Of a DNA stretch of 64,000 nucleotides, positions 17,943 to 26,232 are shown one piece after another. Numbering within the stretch: position 1 is the first letter of the stretch; each line of letters begins with the position of its first letter. The notes below the pieces were generated by a model that was not told the origin of the DNA, did not search any database, and saw only the letters and a program-made list of their open reading frames with translations. Both the position numbers and the translations under genes were made by a program. The DNA lies in contig NZ_CAJGZN010000005.1 in the NCBI RefSeq assembly GCF_904846235.1, forward strand, positions 146,694-210,693, in the 5' to 3' direction. This stretch comes from Psychrobacter immobilis. Lineage in GTDB: Bacteria; Pseudomonadota; Gammaproteobacteria; Pseudomonadales; Moraxellaceae.

Positions 17943-19508
17943 TTAGTAAGTGTTTTGCTGAGTAAACAATGACATGTCAAGCTTGGCACGGCGTTGCAGC
18001 CAAGAGCTTGGACGATAACGTGGGTCACCTGTCAGCCCGTAGATGCGCCCTAAAATAAGCAGCACACGCGAGGCCCCAAGATGGTCGCCCCAAGAGATAG
18101 GACCATATGGATAACCTAACCCAAGCTTGACAGCATTATCGATGTCCTCAGGTGAAGCAATCCCTTGCATAGCAATGTCACAACCAAGGTTAATCACCAT
18201 AGCGACCACACGTTGTGCCACAAAGCCGATGCTTTCTGTAATTAGCGTGGCACCGACAGCGGATTGCGTGGTTGCTTCACTGTCATCCAAGCCCTTACTG
18301 AATAATGCATAAGCTTGTGCGATAAATGTTTCCTGCGTGACGAGACTTGGCATCAAAGTACGATGCTTTGCTAGTCCAGTGAGCATATCAATGGCAACGG
18401 CTTGCTTAGGATTAACTTGATAACGAATGGCAGCATTGGTCGTATCTTCGCCATAGGGTGCGAGCAGCACCAAACTATCAGGGTTTGGCTTGTCGTTGTC
18501 ATCGATCGCGACACCCTGAGACTTTAGGTAATCGACCAGTTGAGTTTTGTCTTCTGCCAGATCAGCGCCAACCCAAACTGAGGTAATAACGGCATCAGAT
18601 ATGAGTGCTTCGGACGACCGATCTTGAGCAGTAGCTGCTGACAACTTCTGACCGTTTTCATAGTGATAGAACCCTGCACCAACCTTACGACCAAGCTTTT
18701 TACCTACTAGCATTTGACGGGTCAATGGATGCGGGCGATAACGCGCTTCGTGATAGAACTGGTTGTAAATCGACTCCATCACGGGGTGCGATACATCGAT
18801 ACCAGTGAGGTCTAATAGCTCAAACGGCCCCATGCGAAATCCTGCGCCTTCACGCAAAATTTGGTCAATATTCTCAAACGTGGTTACCCCTTCACCCAAT
18901 ATTTTTAACGCTTCTGTGCCGTACGCTCTACCGCCATGATTGACGATAAAACCCGGTGTGTCTTTTGCTACCACACCTAGATGACCCATACGTTTGGCCA
19001 AATCGGAGAGAACGTCAATCACTGATTGCTGAGTAGACAGACCTGGAATGACCTCTACAATTTTCATTAAGGGGACTGGATTAAAGAAGTGAAATCCTGC
19101 CACGCGCTCCGGATGATCACAGTCAGCAGCAATTGCGGTCACTGATAAGGATGAGGTATTGGTCGCCAAAATAGTATCGGCAGTGACCACACCTTCTAAC
19201 TGGGCAAAAAGCTGTTTTTTGATGTCTAGATTTTCGATAATGGCTTCAACCACTATCTCAGCAGTCGCAATTTGGTTAAGCTCCTGTAGTACCGTCAAAT
19301 TACTTAAAGTATCCTGTAACTGCGCATCGGTAAACTTACCTTTAGCAGTTAGTTTTTCTAGGGTACTTTGCAAGGATTGTCGTCCTTGTTCAGCAGCGCC
19401 TGACTTAGCGTCATACAAGAGTACTTGGATGCCAGCTTGAGCAGCAATTTGAGCAATACCCATGCCCATAATACCAGTGCCGATAATGGCAATTGTGTTC
19501 ACAGTCAT
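17943..19508 (-). CDS. 3-hydroxyacyl-CoA dehydrogenase, PaaH/DcaH-like
   Basis: A 521-residue NAD-dependent 3-hydroxyacyl-CoA dehydrogenase. The N-terminal Rossmann motif is GTGIMGMGIAQIAAQAG (about residues 10-26). The NTSSLSVTAIA and HFFNPVPLMKIVEV segments carry the catalytic His. There are two C-terminal 3HCDH domains, the second ending with GLGYPYGPISWGD. The length of about 500 residues with a duplicated C-terminal domain is that of PaaH-type enzymes, which act on 3-hydroxyadipyl-CoA, and not of the shorter FadB2 type. It lies 73 bp downstream of the region feeding the thiolase gene, on the same strand. Confidence 0.87.
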   Translation of the reverse strand: MTVNTIAIIGTGIMGMGIAQIAAQAGIQVLLYDAKSGAAEQGRQSLQSTLEKLTAKGKFTDAQLQDTLSNLTVLQELNQIATAEIVVEAIIENLDIKKQLFAQLEGVVTADTILATNTSSLSVTAIAADCDHPERVAGFHFFNPVPLMKIVEVIPGLSTQQSVIDVLSDLAKRMGHLGVVAKDTPGFIVNHGGRAYGTEALKILGEGVTTFENIDQILREGAGFRMGPFELLDLTGIDVSHPVMESIYNQFYHEARYRPHPLTRQMLVGKKLGRKVGAGFYHYENGQKLSAATAQDRSSEALISDAVITSVWVGADLAEDKTQLVDYLKSQGVAIDDNDKPNPDSLVLLAPYGEDTTNAAIRYQVNPKQAVAIDMLTGLAKHRTLMPSLVTQETFIAQAYALFSKGLDDSEATTQSAVGATLITESIGFVAQRVVAMVINLGCDIAMQGIASPEDIDNAVKLGLGYPYGPISWGDHLGASRVLLILGRIYGLTGDPRYRPSSWLQRRAKLDMSLFTQQNTY

Positions 19509-19639
19509 AATAACTCTCTACATAGTGTGCTATGAAATTTTGGTTCAAAGGTGATAACTTGCTTCAAAAGCAATCACAATGTGGCTCTGAATTCACGTGC
19601 CTATGAATTCACGTGCTTATGAATTAACGCGGCTAGGGA

Positions 19640-20416
19640 TTAATGCCCTTTGTACTCCGCAGGACGCTTTTCTAAGAAGGCTTTAGCGCCTTCTTTTTGG
19701 TCGTGAGTATTGAACAAAATCTGGAAAGCCTTACGCTCTAAAGCCAATGCACCTTCTAAGGGCATATCAACACCTAGATTTGCCACTTCTTTGATTTGCG
19801 CTAAGGCAATGGGAGAGTAATGTGATAGCTGCTCAGCAATCTCAATGGCGCGTGTGATAGTAGCCTCATCTTCAACGACTTCAGATACCAGCCCCATTGT
19901 GTCCGCCTCATCAGCGCTGATCATATCGCCCGTTAGTACCATTTTCATGGCCTTATGTTTGCCAATCGCGCGAAACAAACGCTGCGTTCCGCCAGCACCT
20001 GGCATGAGTCCTATCTTGATTTCGGGTTGACCAAATTTGGCAGACTTACCTGCGATGATGATGTCAGCATGCATGGCCAACTCACAGCCACCGCCCAGAG
20101 CGTAACCATTGACGGCAGCAATAATAGGCTTTCGGCAGTTAGTGATGGCATTCCAATAGCGTTCACTATGACGCAAGTACATATCCACTGTGCTAGTAGT
20201 CAAAAAATCGTTGATATCCGCACCAGCGGCAAACACCTTGTCACCACCAGTAAGGACGATCGCTTTGGTTTGTGAGTCATCATTTAATTGAATGAACAGG
20301 TCTGCCATTTGTTGGCGTAGCTCACTGTTTAGTGCATTGCGCACTTTGGGGCGATTAAGTCTAACGACACTCACGCCCTCTCCTTTTTTCTCACAAATAA
20401 TGAGCGGCTCTTCCAT
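19640..20416 (-). CDS. Enoyl-CoA hydratase
   Basis: A 258-residue crotonase-family enzyme. The oxyanion-hole region GGDKVFAAGADINDF, the first catalytic Glu in GGGCELAMHADI and the second in GQPEIKIGLMPGAGGTQRL are all present, so hydratase activity is expected. I chose ATG 20416 because AAGGAGTC lies 5-6 nt before it; the frame is open to 20458 but lacks a site there. It is the first gene of the minus-strand beta-oxidation operon and is divergent from the acyl-CoA dehydrogenase. The gap between them holds two palindromes that could be regulator sites. Confidence 0.88.
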   Translation of the reverse strand: MEEPLIICEKKGEGVSVVRLNRPKVRNALNSELRQQMADLFIQLNDDSQTKAIVLTGGDKVFAAGADINDFLTTSTVDMYLRHSERYWNAITNCRKPIIAAVNGYALGGGCELAMHADIIIAGKSAKFGQPEIKIGLMPGAGGTQRLFRAIGKHKAMKMVLTGDMISADEADTMGLVSEVVEDEATITRAIEIAEQLSHYSPIALAQIKEVANLGVDMPLEGALALERKAFQILFNTHDQKEGAKAFLEKRPAEYKGH

Positions 20417-20480
20417 GATCGACTCCTTAAACATCATTTTTGTATAAAGTACAAACACTCTAGCAAAGCATTTATTTTAA

Positions 20481-20511
20481 ATATTAAATATCGCTATGCG
20501 GTATTTAATAT
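20481..20511. promoter_or_regulatory. Palindromic operator candidate in divergent promoter (site 1)
   Basis: Two 14-bp arms, one mismatch and a 3-nt centre: the inner sequence is ATTAAATATCGC-TAT-GCGGTATTTAAT. The 14-bp word TCGCTATGCGGTAT (20491-20504) occurs again, inverted, at 23328-23341 upstream of the IclR gene. This makes it a strong candidate site for that regulator. Confidence 0.65.
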
Positions 20512-20603
20512 CAATATATACTGTTTATTTTGGTTTGTGAAGTAGAAAAAATAGATAATTTAGAATAAAATCGGGATAAAAGGTTGTATTAAATTATATA
20601 AAT

Positions 20604-20616
20604 ACCGCAATGCGGT
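20604..20616. promoter_or_regulatory. Second palindrome in divergent promoter (site 2)
   Basis: ACCGC-AAT-GCGGT is a perfect 5-bp-arm palindrome, preceded by AT and followed by a T-run. Its TACCGCA half matches the half-site of site 1 at 20481-20511 and of the site upstream of the IclR gene. It lies 130 bp before the acyl-CoA dehydrogenase start. Confidence 0.5.
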
Positions 20617-20745
20617 TTTTTAAACCAAAACTATTGTAATTTAATAATTCATCGATTATGCTGTTTATCCAAGGACGTCACATTATTTAGTACTGTCACA
20701 GTGCCGATATTGATATCAGGCATCAATCAAACAAGGAAGATTCAT

Positions 20746-21900
20746 ATGATTAGAGATAAAGAGACCCTCGACCACATCACTCAGACTATTCGTAACTTCG
20801 TTAATGATCAACTTATCCCTATGGAACATTGGGTTGCCGAAAATGACCGCCTTCCAGAAGAGATCATTGAGCAAATGCGAGAATTAGGGCTCTTCGGATT
20901 GACCATACCTGAAGAGTACGGCGGACTTGGTGTCACTATGGAAGAAGAGGTCACGCTGGCATTTGAGTTAGGACGTACCTCCCCTGCGTTTCGCTCATTA
21001 ATAGGGACAAATAATGGTATTGGCTCATCTGGCCTAGTGATTGATGGCACTGAAGCACAAAAGCAGAAGTACCTACCTCGGTTGGCCAGTGGTGAAATCA
21101 TCGGTTCATTCTGTTTGACCGAGCCGGAGTCAGGATCAGATGCCGCCTCATTGAAAACGACGGCTATTAAGGATGGTGATACTTATATCATCAATGGTAC
21201 CAAGCGCTATATCACCAACGCCCCGCAGGCTGGTGTATTCACTGTCATGGCACGTACTGACCCACAAAACAAACGCTCTGGCGGTATTTCAGCATTTATT
21301 GTCGAAAGCGACACGCCTGGTATTACTCTGGGCAAAATTGATAAAAAAATGGGTCAAAAAGGCGCGCATACCTGTGATGTGATCTTTGATAATTGCGTCG
21401 TACCAGCGGACGCTCTCATCGGCGGTGTTGAGGGTGTTGGCTTTAAAACGGCCATGAAAGTTCTTGATAAAGGGCGCTTGCATATTGCAGCAGCCAGTAC
21501 TGGAGCCGCCACTCGCATGCTGAACGATGCACTGAACTATGCTGTCGAGCGTAAGCAATTTGGTCAACCGATTGCCAGTTTTCAGCTGATTCAAGGCATG
21601 CTCGCTGACTCAAAAGCAGAAATCTATGCCGCCAAATCCATGGTGCTAGACGCTGCACGTCTGCGTGACGAAGGCAAAGACGTCGTTACTGAATCCTCAT
21701 GCGCTAAAATGTTTGCCACTGAGATGTGTGGCCGTGTTGCTGATAGAGCGGTACAAATCCATGGCGGTGCCGGTTATATCGCAGACTACGGTATTGAGCG
21801 TTTTTATCGTGATGTACGTCTATATCGTTTGTATGAAGGTACCACACAAATTCAGCAAGTCATCATTGCCCGCAATATGATTAAAGAAGCCAGCGAGTAA
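20746..21900 (+). CDS. Acyl-CoA dehydrogenase
   Basis: A 384-residue FAD acyl-CoA dehydrogenase with the standard three-domain layout. Visible features are the FAD/substrate segment SFCLTEPESGSDAASLKT (about 125-142), the GVEGVGFKTAMKVLDKGRL stretch and the C-terminal YRLYEGTTQIQQVIIARNM, which holds the catalytic Glu. The ATG at 20746 follows AAGGAAG; an in-frame GTG at 20701 has no such site. The gene is divergent from the enoyl-CoA hydratase, and the two share a promoter region. Its likely role is oxidation of the dicarboxyl-CoA (DcaA-like), although fatty acyl or glutaryl substrates cannot be excluded. Confidence 0.87.
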   Translation: MIRDKETLDHITQTIRNFVNDQLIPMEHWVAENDRLPEEIIEQMRELGLFGLTIPEEYGGLGVTMEEEVTLAFELGRTSPAFRSLIGTNNGIGSSGLVIDGTEAQKQKYLPRLASGEIIGSFCLTEPESGSDAASLKTTAIKDGDTYIINGTKRYITNAPQAGVFTVMARTDPQNKRSGGISAFIVESDTPGITLGKIDKKMGQKGAHTCDVIFDNCVVPADALIGGVEGVGFKTAMKVLDKGRLHIAAASTGAATRMLNDALNYAVERKQFGQPIASFQLIQGMLADSKAEIYAAKSMVLDAARLRDEGKDVVTESSCAKMFATEMCGRVADRAVQIHGGAGYIADYGIERFYRDVRLYRLYEGTTQIQQVIIARNMIKEASE

Positions 21901-22028
21901 TCCCTACCACTTTTTTATCCACCAGAATGCACGGCGGTATTTGCTAGGATGCTGATACCGTTCCCCTCTATTTTTACCACTACGCATCAAATTAGTTTTT
22001 CATTCTCACAACGTTAAGGATATAAATT

Positions 22029-23294
22029 GTGAAAAGTGTCGCTATAACTGCAGATCCAAGTATGAGCTCCACCCAAAAACAACCTTGGAAACTGGCCTTT
22101 GTTTTTTGTTTTTTAGTTTTACTATGTGATGGGGCTGATATCGGTATTCTTGCCTTTACCTTATCCAGCCTAAAACTAGAGTTTGCACTGACCAATGTAC
22201 AAGCTGGCGCTCTAGGCAGTTGGTCGTTATTTGGGATGGCAATCGGTGGGTTTTTTGGTGGTTGGGCTTGCGATCGCTTTGGCCGAGTACGTGTCATCGT
22301 TCTTGCGACTGGCATGTTCTCTATATTGTCTGGTTTTAGTGGATTGGTGCAGAGCTATGAGCAGTTTGTCACGCTACGGGTTATTGCCTGCTTGGGGCTT
22401 GGTAGTCTTTATATCGCTACCAATACGCTTATGTCAGAGATGGTACCTACCAAGCATCGAACCACTGTACTTGCTGCATTAATGACTGGATTTACTTTAG
22501 GCTCATTGGTTATCACCAGTGTATCCGCTTGGATTATCCCTAGCTATGGTTGGCGTACACTATATCTACTGACGTTTTTGCCGATACTTTTGGCAGTATC
22601 TATGTACTTTTTAGTCCCCGAACCCCAGTCTTGGAAAGACGCTCGAGCACTAAAACTGAGCGGCGCACTAGATACTCTCAAAAAAGCAGAGAACCCATAC
22701 AAAGCGATAATGGAAAATCCGAAACACCGTATTATGTTTATCCTATGGTCAATGAGCTCAGGACTTTTGTTATTCGGCTATTTTGGTGTCAGCAACTGGC
22801 TACCTTCTTATCTAGAAACTGAATTGGGTATCAAGTTCAAAGAAATGGCACTGTATATGGCGGGAACGTACCTGACTATGATGTTTGCCAAAGTCGTGGC
22901 TGGATTCATGGCTGACAAAATCGGACGCAAAATAGTATTTGCTTTTGGTACGATGGGTACCGCATTGTTTATTCCCATTCTAGTGTATATGCACACTCCA
23001 GAAAATATTGGTTGGTTAATGATCACCTTTGGTTTCTTATATGGTATTCCCTATGCCATTAATGCCACCTATCTAACCGAAAGTTTCCCTACTGCTATCC
23101 GAGGTACTGCGATTGGTGGTGCATTTAATATTGGACGGCTTGGCTCTGTGATTGCTCCTGTTGCCATTGGTTATATGGCCATGCATAATTCTATCGGCGC
23201 AGGTTTATTACTTATGGCAGGTGCATACTTCTTATGTGGTCTTATTCCTACTTTATTCATTAAAGAAAAGCAGTATGATCCACAAGAAGCCTAA
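22029..23294 (+). CDS. MFS transporter, aromatic/dicarboxylate family (DcaK-like)
   Basis: A 421-residue major facilitator with 12 predicted membrane segments. The first helix reads LVLLCDGADIGILAFTL, resembling the acidic first-helix motif of the aromatic acid:H+ symporter family, and GGWACDRFGRVRVI is the loop 2-3 motif. I keep the GTG at 22029 because AAGGA lies 8 nt upstream; the next ATG is at 22062. It follows the acyl-CoA dehydrogenase by 128 bp on the same strand. Next to a DcaP-like porin and beta-oxidation genes, it probably imports the dicarboxylate. Confidence 0.8.
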   Translation: MKSVAITADPSMSSTQKQPWKLAFVFCFLVLLCDGADIGILAFTLSSLKLEFALTNVQAGALGSWSLFGMAIGGFFGGWACDRFGRVRVIVLATGMFSILSGFSGLVQSYEQFVTLRVIACLGLGSLYIATNTLMSEMVPTKHRTTVLAALMTGFTLGSLVITSVSAWIIPSYGWRTLYLLTFLPILLAVSMYFLVPEPQSWKDARALKLSGALDTLKKAENPYKAIMENPKHRIMFILWSMSSGLLLFGYFGVSNWLPSYLETELGIKFKEMALYMAGTYLTMMFAKVVAGFMADKIGRKIVFAFGTMGTALFIPILVYMHTPENIGWLMITFGFLYGIPYAINATYLTESFPTAIRGTAIGGAFNIGRLGSVIAPVAIGYMAMHNSIGAGLLLMAGAYFLCGLIPTLFIKEKQYDPQEA

Positions 23295-23327
23295 CCATAC
23301 CTCTTATAACGACTATCGCTACCGTTC

Positions 23328-23360
23328 ATACCGCATAGCGAAACAATAGTTTCTCGTTAT
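23328..23360. promoter_or_regulatory. Operator candidate upstream of the IclR-family gene
   Basis: ATACCGCATAGCGA (23328-23341) is the exact inverse of the 14-bp word in the palindrome at 20491-20504. A looser inverted partner follows after 13 nt (CGTTATGC, from about 23355). The location, about 150 bp before the IclR start and just after the MFS gene, suits autoregulation. Confidence 0.6.
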
Positions 23361-23484
23361 GCTATGCTGAGAATATGAAAGTAAGTTGATATAATATAGT
23401 TAAAGAGACAGTGCGTAACTGTGGGCTGATATTAGCTCACAGAATGCTATGAATAATAAAGTTTTGTGATTTTATAACGCTTGT

Positions 23485-24360
23485 ATGAATTTGATTGGGG
23501 ATAATAGACGACATATGACTAATGATACCCTTGCCGATGAAGACGCTAACAACGAGATGCATATTGAATTGTTAGAACCCATTGCAGAGATGAGAGATAA
23601 AAACGACAGACAGTTTGTCACAGCATTGGCTCGAGGGTTAGAGCTGCTGCGTTGTTTTACCCCGCAGCGGCCTTATCTAGGCAACCAAGATCTAAGTCAG
23701 CTGACAGGACTTCCTAAAGGCACCATTACTCGTCTGACCTATACGTTGGTCAAATTGGGATATTTAAAACAATCGACCAATAGTAGTAAGTACCAGCTTT
23801 CGACAGGGGTACTAAGTTTTGGTTATACGATGATGACTAATATCTCTATCAATAACCTTGCGACTCCTTATATGGAAGAGCTGGCAGACTATGCCAATAG
23901 TGCCGTTGCCATGGCTACTCGTGATCGACTAATGATGGTGTATCTCAACGTTGTGCAAGGCCAAGGAACTACGACTATGCAACGCAATGTCGGCTCTTAT
24001 CTACCTATTCATTTAAGTTCGATGGGGAGAGCTTGCTTGGCAAGTATGCCACCTGCTGAGCAAGAGTTTATCCTTAATGCCATTCGTAGTAAGTATAAAG
24101 ATGATTGGCTAAAGATTAGACGAGGATTAGATAAAGCCTTTCAAGACTATGAAGACTACGGTTATTGTTTTTCAATTAGTGAATGGCAAAAGGATGTCAA
24201 CGCGGTAGCCATTGCGCTGATGCACCCCACAGAAGGCTTGCTCACTTTTAACTGCGGCGCACCAAGTTTTATCCTTAGTCGTACCAAACTAGAAGAAGAT
24301 ATTGCCCCTCGCCTACTACATATGAAAAATATGATTGAGAGTAATCTATATATTAGCTAG
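23485..24360 (+). CDS. IclR-family transcriptional regulator
   Basis: A 291-residue regulator. An acidic N-terminal extension is followed by the winged helix (VTALARGLELLRCFTPQRPYLGNQDLSQLTGLPKGTITRLTYTL). The C-terminal IclR effector domain includes the segment VGSYLPIHLSSMGRACLASM. PcaR/PcaU and DcaR of Acinetobacter are IclR proteins of this kind. Being next to the dicarboxylate-type genes, and with a repeated 14-bp word upstream and in the divergent promoter, it is the probable local regulator. The start is uncertain: ATG 23485 has no clear ribosome-binding site, and ATG 23515 has GGGGA 13 nt upstream. Confidence 0.85.
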   Translation: MNLIGDNRRHMTNDTLADEDANNEMHIELLEPIAEMRDKNDRQFVTALARGLELLRCFTPQRPYLGNQDLSQLTGLPKGTITRLTYTLVKLGYLKQSTNSSKYQLSTGVLSFGYTMMTNISINNLATPYMEELADYANSAVAMATRDRLMMVYLNVVQGQGTTTMQRNVGSYLPIHLSSMGRACLASMPPAEQEFILNAIRSKYKDDWLKIRRGLDKAFQDYEDYGYCFSISEWQKDVNAVAIALMHPTEGLLTFNCGAPSFILSRTKLEEDIAPRLLHMKNMIESNLYIS

Positions 24361-24493
24361 CATCACTTAAGTGTGCCCCATGAAAATAACGATTCATCTC
24401 CACCAACTATTCAAGCGATAGTCATATAAGTCATTCATATCGTTTTGGCATTTTATTTTCAGTGCCTTTAGCCGTGTTTTTTGAGGATTCACC

Positions 24494-25588
24494 ATGAGCC
24501 AGCTTTTTTCGCCTTTGAAACTTGGGCAACTCACATTAGATAACCGTATTATCATCGCACCCATGTGCCAATACTCTGCCAACGATGGAGCGGCAAGTGA
24601 TTGGCATATGATCCATTTGGGCCAAATGAGTTTGAGCGGCGCAGGACTACTTATTTTAGAAGCAACAGCGGTCAATCCACAAGGACGTATCAGCTATGCT
24701 GATTTAGGTTTATGGGATGACAGGACTCAAGCTGCACTAGATAAAACGCTAACAGCAATCAGACAGTACAGTCCTATGCCAATAGGCCTACAACTGGCCC
24801 ATGCTGGACGTAAAGCGTCAACCGAAAAGCCATGGGACGGCGGCGGTTCGATTGCCCCTGATGAGGTAAATGGGTGGCAAACGGTGGCACCATCAGCGCT
24901 TGCGTATGACGAAAACTCTACTGTACCCACAGCCATGGACCAAAAAAACATTGATTCGCTCATCAGCGATTTTGTCGATGCGGCAAGACGTGCCGATGCG
25001 CTGGGTCTTGACCTGATTGAGCTTCATGGTGCGCACGGCTATCTATTGCATCAGTTTTTATCGCCGCTTTCTAACAAGCGTGATGATCAATACGGCGGCA
25101 GTCTTGAAAACAGAATGCGCTTGTTACTTGACGTGTTTACAGCGGTTCGGGCTGAGTTTTCAAGTGACAAGCCAGTGGGCGTGCGGGTTTCTGCAACCGA
25201 TTGGGTCGAAGGCGGCTGGGACCTTACCCAAACGATCGAGCTGGCTAAAGCATTGGAGGCGTTAGGCTGTGATTATATCCATGTGAGCACCGCAGGACTG
25301 AGCCCAGAGCAGCAAATCCCTGTGGAAGCGAGCTATCAAGTGCCTTTTGCTGCCGCGATAAAAGAAGCGGTCAATATACCTGTCATTGCCGTGGGCCTAA
25401 TCACCGAGGCCGAGCAGGCAGAAAGCATCATCACCGAGCAGCAAGCGGACGCGGTTGCATTGGCACGCGGCATACTTTACGACCCGCACTGGCCGTGGCA
25501 CGCGGCGGCCGAGCTTGGCGCAACCGTCAAAGCGCCTAAACAATATCTGCGCTCAAGCCCACATGGCAAGCCGTCTCCGATAGAATAA
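24494..25588 (+). CDS. NADH:flavin oxidoreductase, YqjM-like old yellow enzyme
   Basis: A 364-residue FMN ene-reductase of the thermophilic-like OYE class. APMCQYSA holds the redox-tuning Cys25 and Tyr27 of YqjM/XenA enzymes, HAGRKAS and ELHGAHGYLLHQFLSPLSNKR supply the substrate-binding His pair, and VALARGILYDPHWPWHAA is the FMN phosphate region. It reduces activated C=C bonds of enones and possibly nitro compounds with NAD(P)H. The C-terminal portion is visibly richer in G and C than nearby genes. It is separate from the IclR operon and its physiological substrate is unknown. Confidence 0.87.
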   Translation: MSQLFSPLKLGQLTLDNRIIIAPMCQYSANDGAASDWHMIHLGQMSLSGAGLLILEATAVNPQGRISYADLGLWDDRTQAALDKTLTAIRQYSPMPIGLQLAHAGRKASTEKPWDGGGSIAPDEVNGWQTVAPSALAYDENSTVPTAMDQKNIDSLISDFVDAARRADALGLDLIELHGAHGYLLHQFLSPLSNKRDDQYGGSLENRMRLLLDVFTAVRAEFSSDKPVGVRVSATDWVEGGWDLTQTIELAKALEALGCDYIHVSTAGLSPEQQIPVEASYQVPFAAAIKEAVNIPVIAVGLITEAEQAESIITEQQADAVALARGILYDPHWPWHAAAELGATVKAPKQYLRSSPHGKPSPIE

Positions 25589-25606
25589 GTGTAATCGAAC
25601 TACGAA

Positions 25607-25640
25607 CATAGACTGAAGACATTACTTGCTTCAGTCTATG
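25607..25640 (+). terminator. Hairpin after the OYE gene
   Basis: CATAGACTGAAG (25607-25618) and CTTCAGTCTATG (25629-25640) form a perfect 12-bp stem with a 10-nt loop, 19 bp after the stop codon. No T-run follows, so it may need Rho or act as an mRNA 3' stabilizer. Confidence 0.5.
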
Positions 25641-25671
25641 CATTAACTCACTTTAATTCAAACTAAAGTAA

Positions 25672-25773
25672 TTATGGCTTAAAAGTTAGATAGTCATCAG
25701 TGTATTCAACTTGACAAGTGGTAGTGATATCAACGCTGCCATAATTTACCGGCTGAAGTGTAGCGCAGGGAGG
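25672..25773 (-). pseudogene. Possible 3' remnant of an unknown gene
   Basis: A 33-codon minus-strand frame ends at 25672 and reads like real protein (for example NYGSVDITTTCQVEY and YTDDYLTFKP) but has no start codon; the upstream in-frame stop is at 25774-25776. I do not recognise the family. It lies beside IS debris, so it may be the 3' end of a gene lost by transposition. It could also be chance. Confidence 0.3.
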
Positions 25774-25869
25774 TCAACTTATGGTCTTGTTAGGCCTGCT
25801 AAATGTTCCATAAGCGGAATTACCTCATTGTAAATACCCCATTCTTAACACAACATCATCGTAGAATAA

Positions 25870-25902
25870 TTAAGCCACCTGCCTGTACTCAGCAGGTGTC
25901 AT
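25870..25902 (-). pseudogene. 3' scrap of an IS3-type transposase (orfB C-terminus)
   Basis: The minus strand encodes MTPAEYRQVA followed by a stop (25870-25902), a common ending of IS3-family OrfB proteins. The frame runs directly into the IS end that starts at 25903, as if that element had inserted near the 3' end of an older transposase gene. Only about 10 codons remain. Confidence 0.4.
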
Positions 25903-26017
25903 TGTAGTGGCATAATGAAATAGGACAGTAGATAAGAGGTTATACTATCACCAAGACTGGAGAGAAGATATGACCACTACACACCGCACAAACAAAAGTA
26001 TTAAGCTATTATTCTAG
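25903..26017 (+). mobile_element. Left-end fragment of an IS3-type element with truncated orfA
   Basis: The terminal sequence TGTAGTGGCATAATGAAATA begins at 25903. Its first 39 bp match, imperfectly but clearly at both ends and the middle, the reverse complement of the right end that finishes at 30021 (TGTAGTGG, ACAGTA and AAGAGGTT blocks). At 25970, after GGAGAGAAG, an ATG starts a 15-codon frame beginning MTTTHRTNKSIK, like the start of an IS3-type orfA; it then meets a stop. Homology to the element seems to end near 26008. The matching 3' portion is 3.2 kb away. CCACTACA also occurs at 25974-25981, so a 79-bp mini-element with 8-bp ends is another reading. Confidence 0.55.
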
Positions 26018-26048
26018 TAAGTAATGAAACAAAATTATATATGGTTTT

Positions 26049-26114
26049 CCGTTCACCCTGAGCCTGTTGAAGAGTAGGAAAACCGTTATGGTTCGACAAG
26101 CTCACCACGAACGG
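26049..26114. repeat. REP-like palindromic repeat
   Basis: CCGTTCACCCTGAGCCTGTT starts at 26049 and GTTCGACAAGCTCACCACGA at 26091, ending in ACGG at 26114. The two 23-nt arms are imperfect inverse copies. The GTTCGACAAGCTCA / TGAGCCTGT(T/C)GAA core is a widespread intergenic repeat in many proteobacteria. A run of six T follows the right arm, so it might also stop transcription from the IS side. Confidence 0.6.
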
Positions 26115-26232
26115 TTTTTTATAATTTAAATTTGTTCAGTTACTTAAATCAGAATAGTATGATGAAGAAAGCCTTTCCTAAATTAGATACGCATAATATT
26201 CTACTGCTTTTCACAATATCACCATCTACAGT

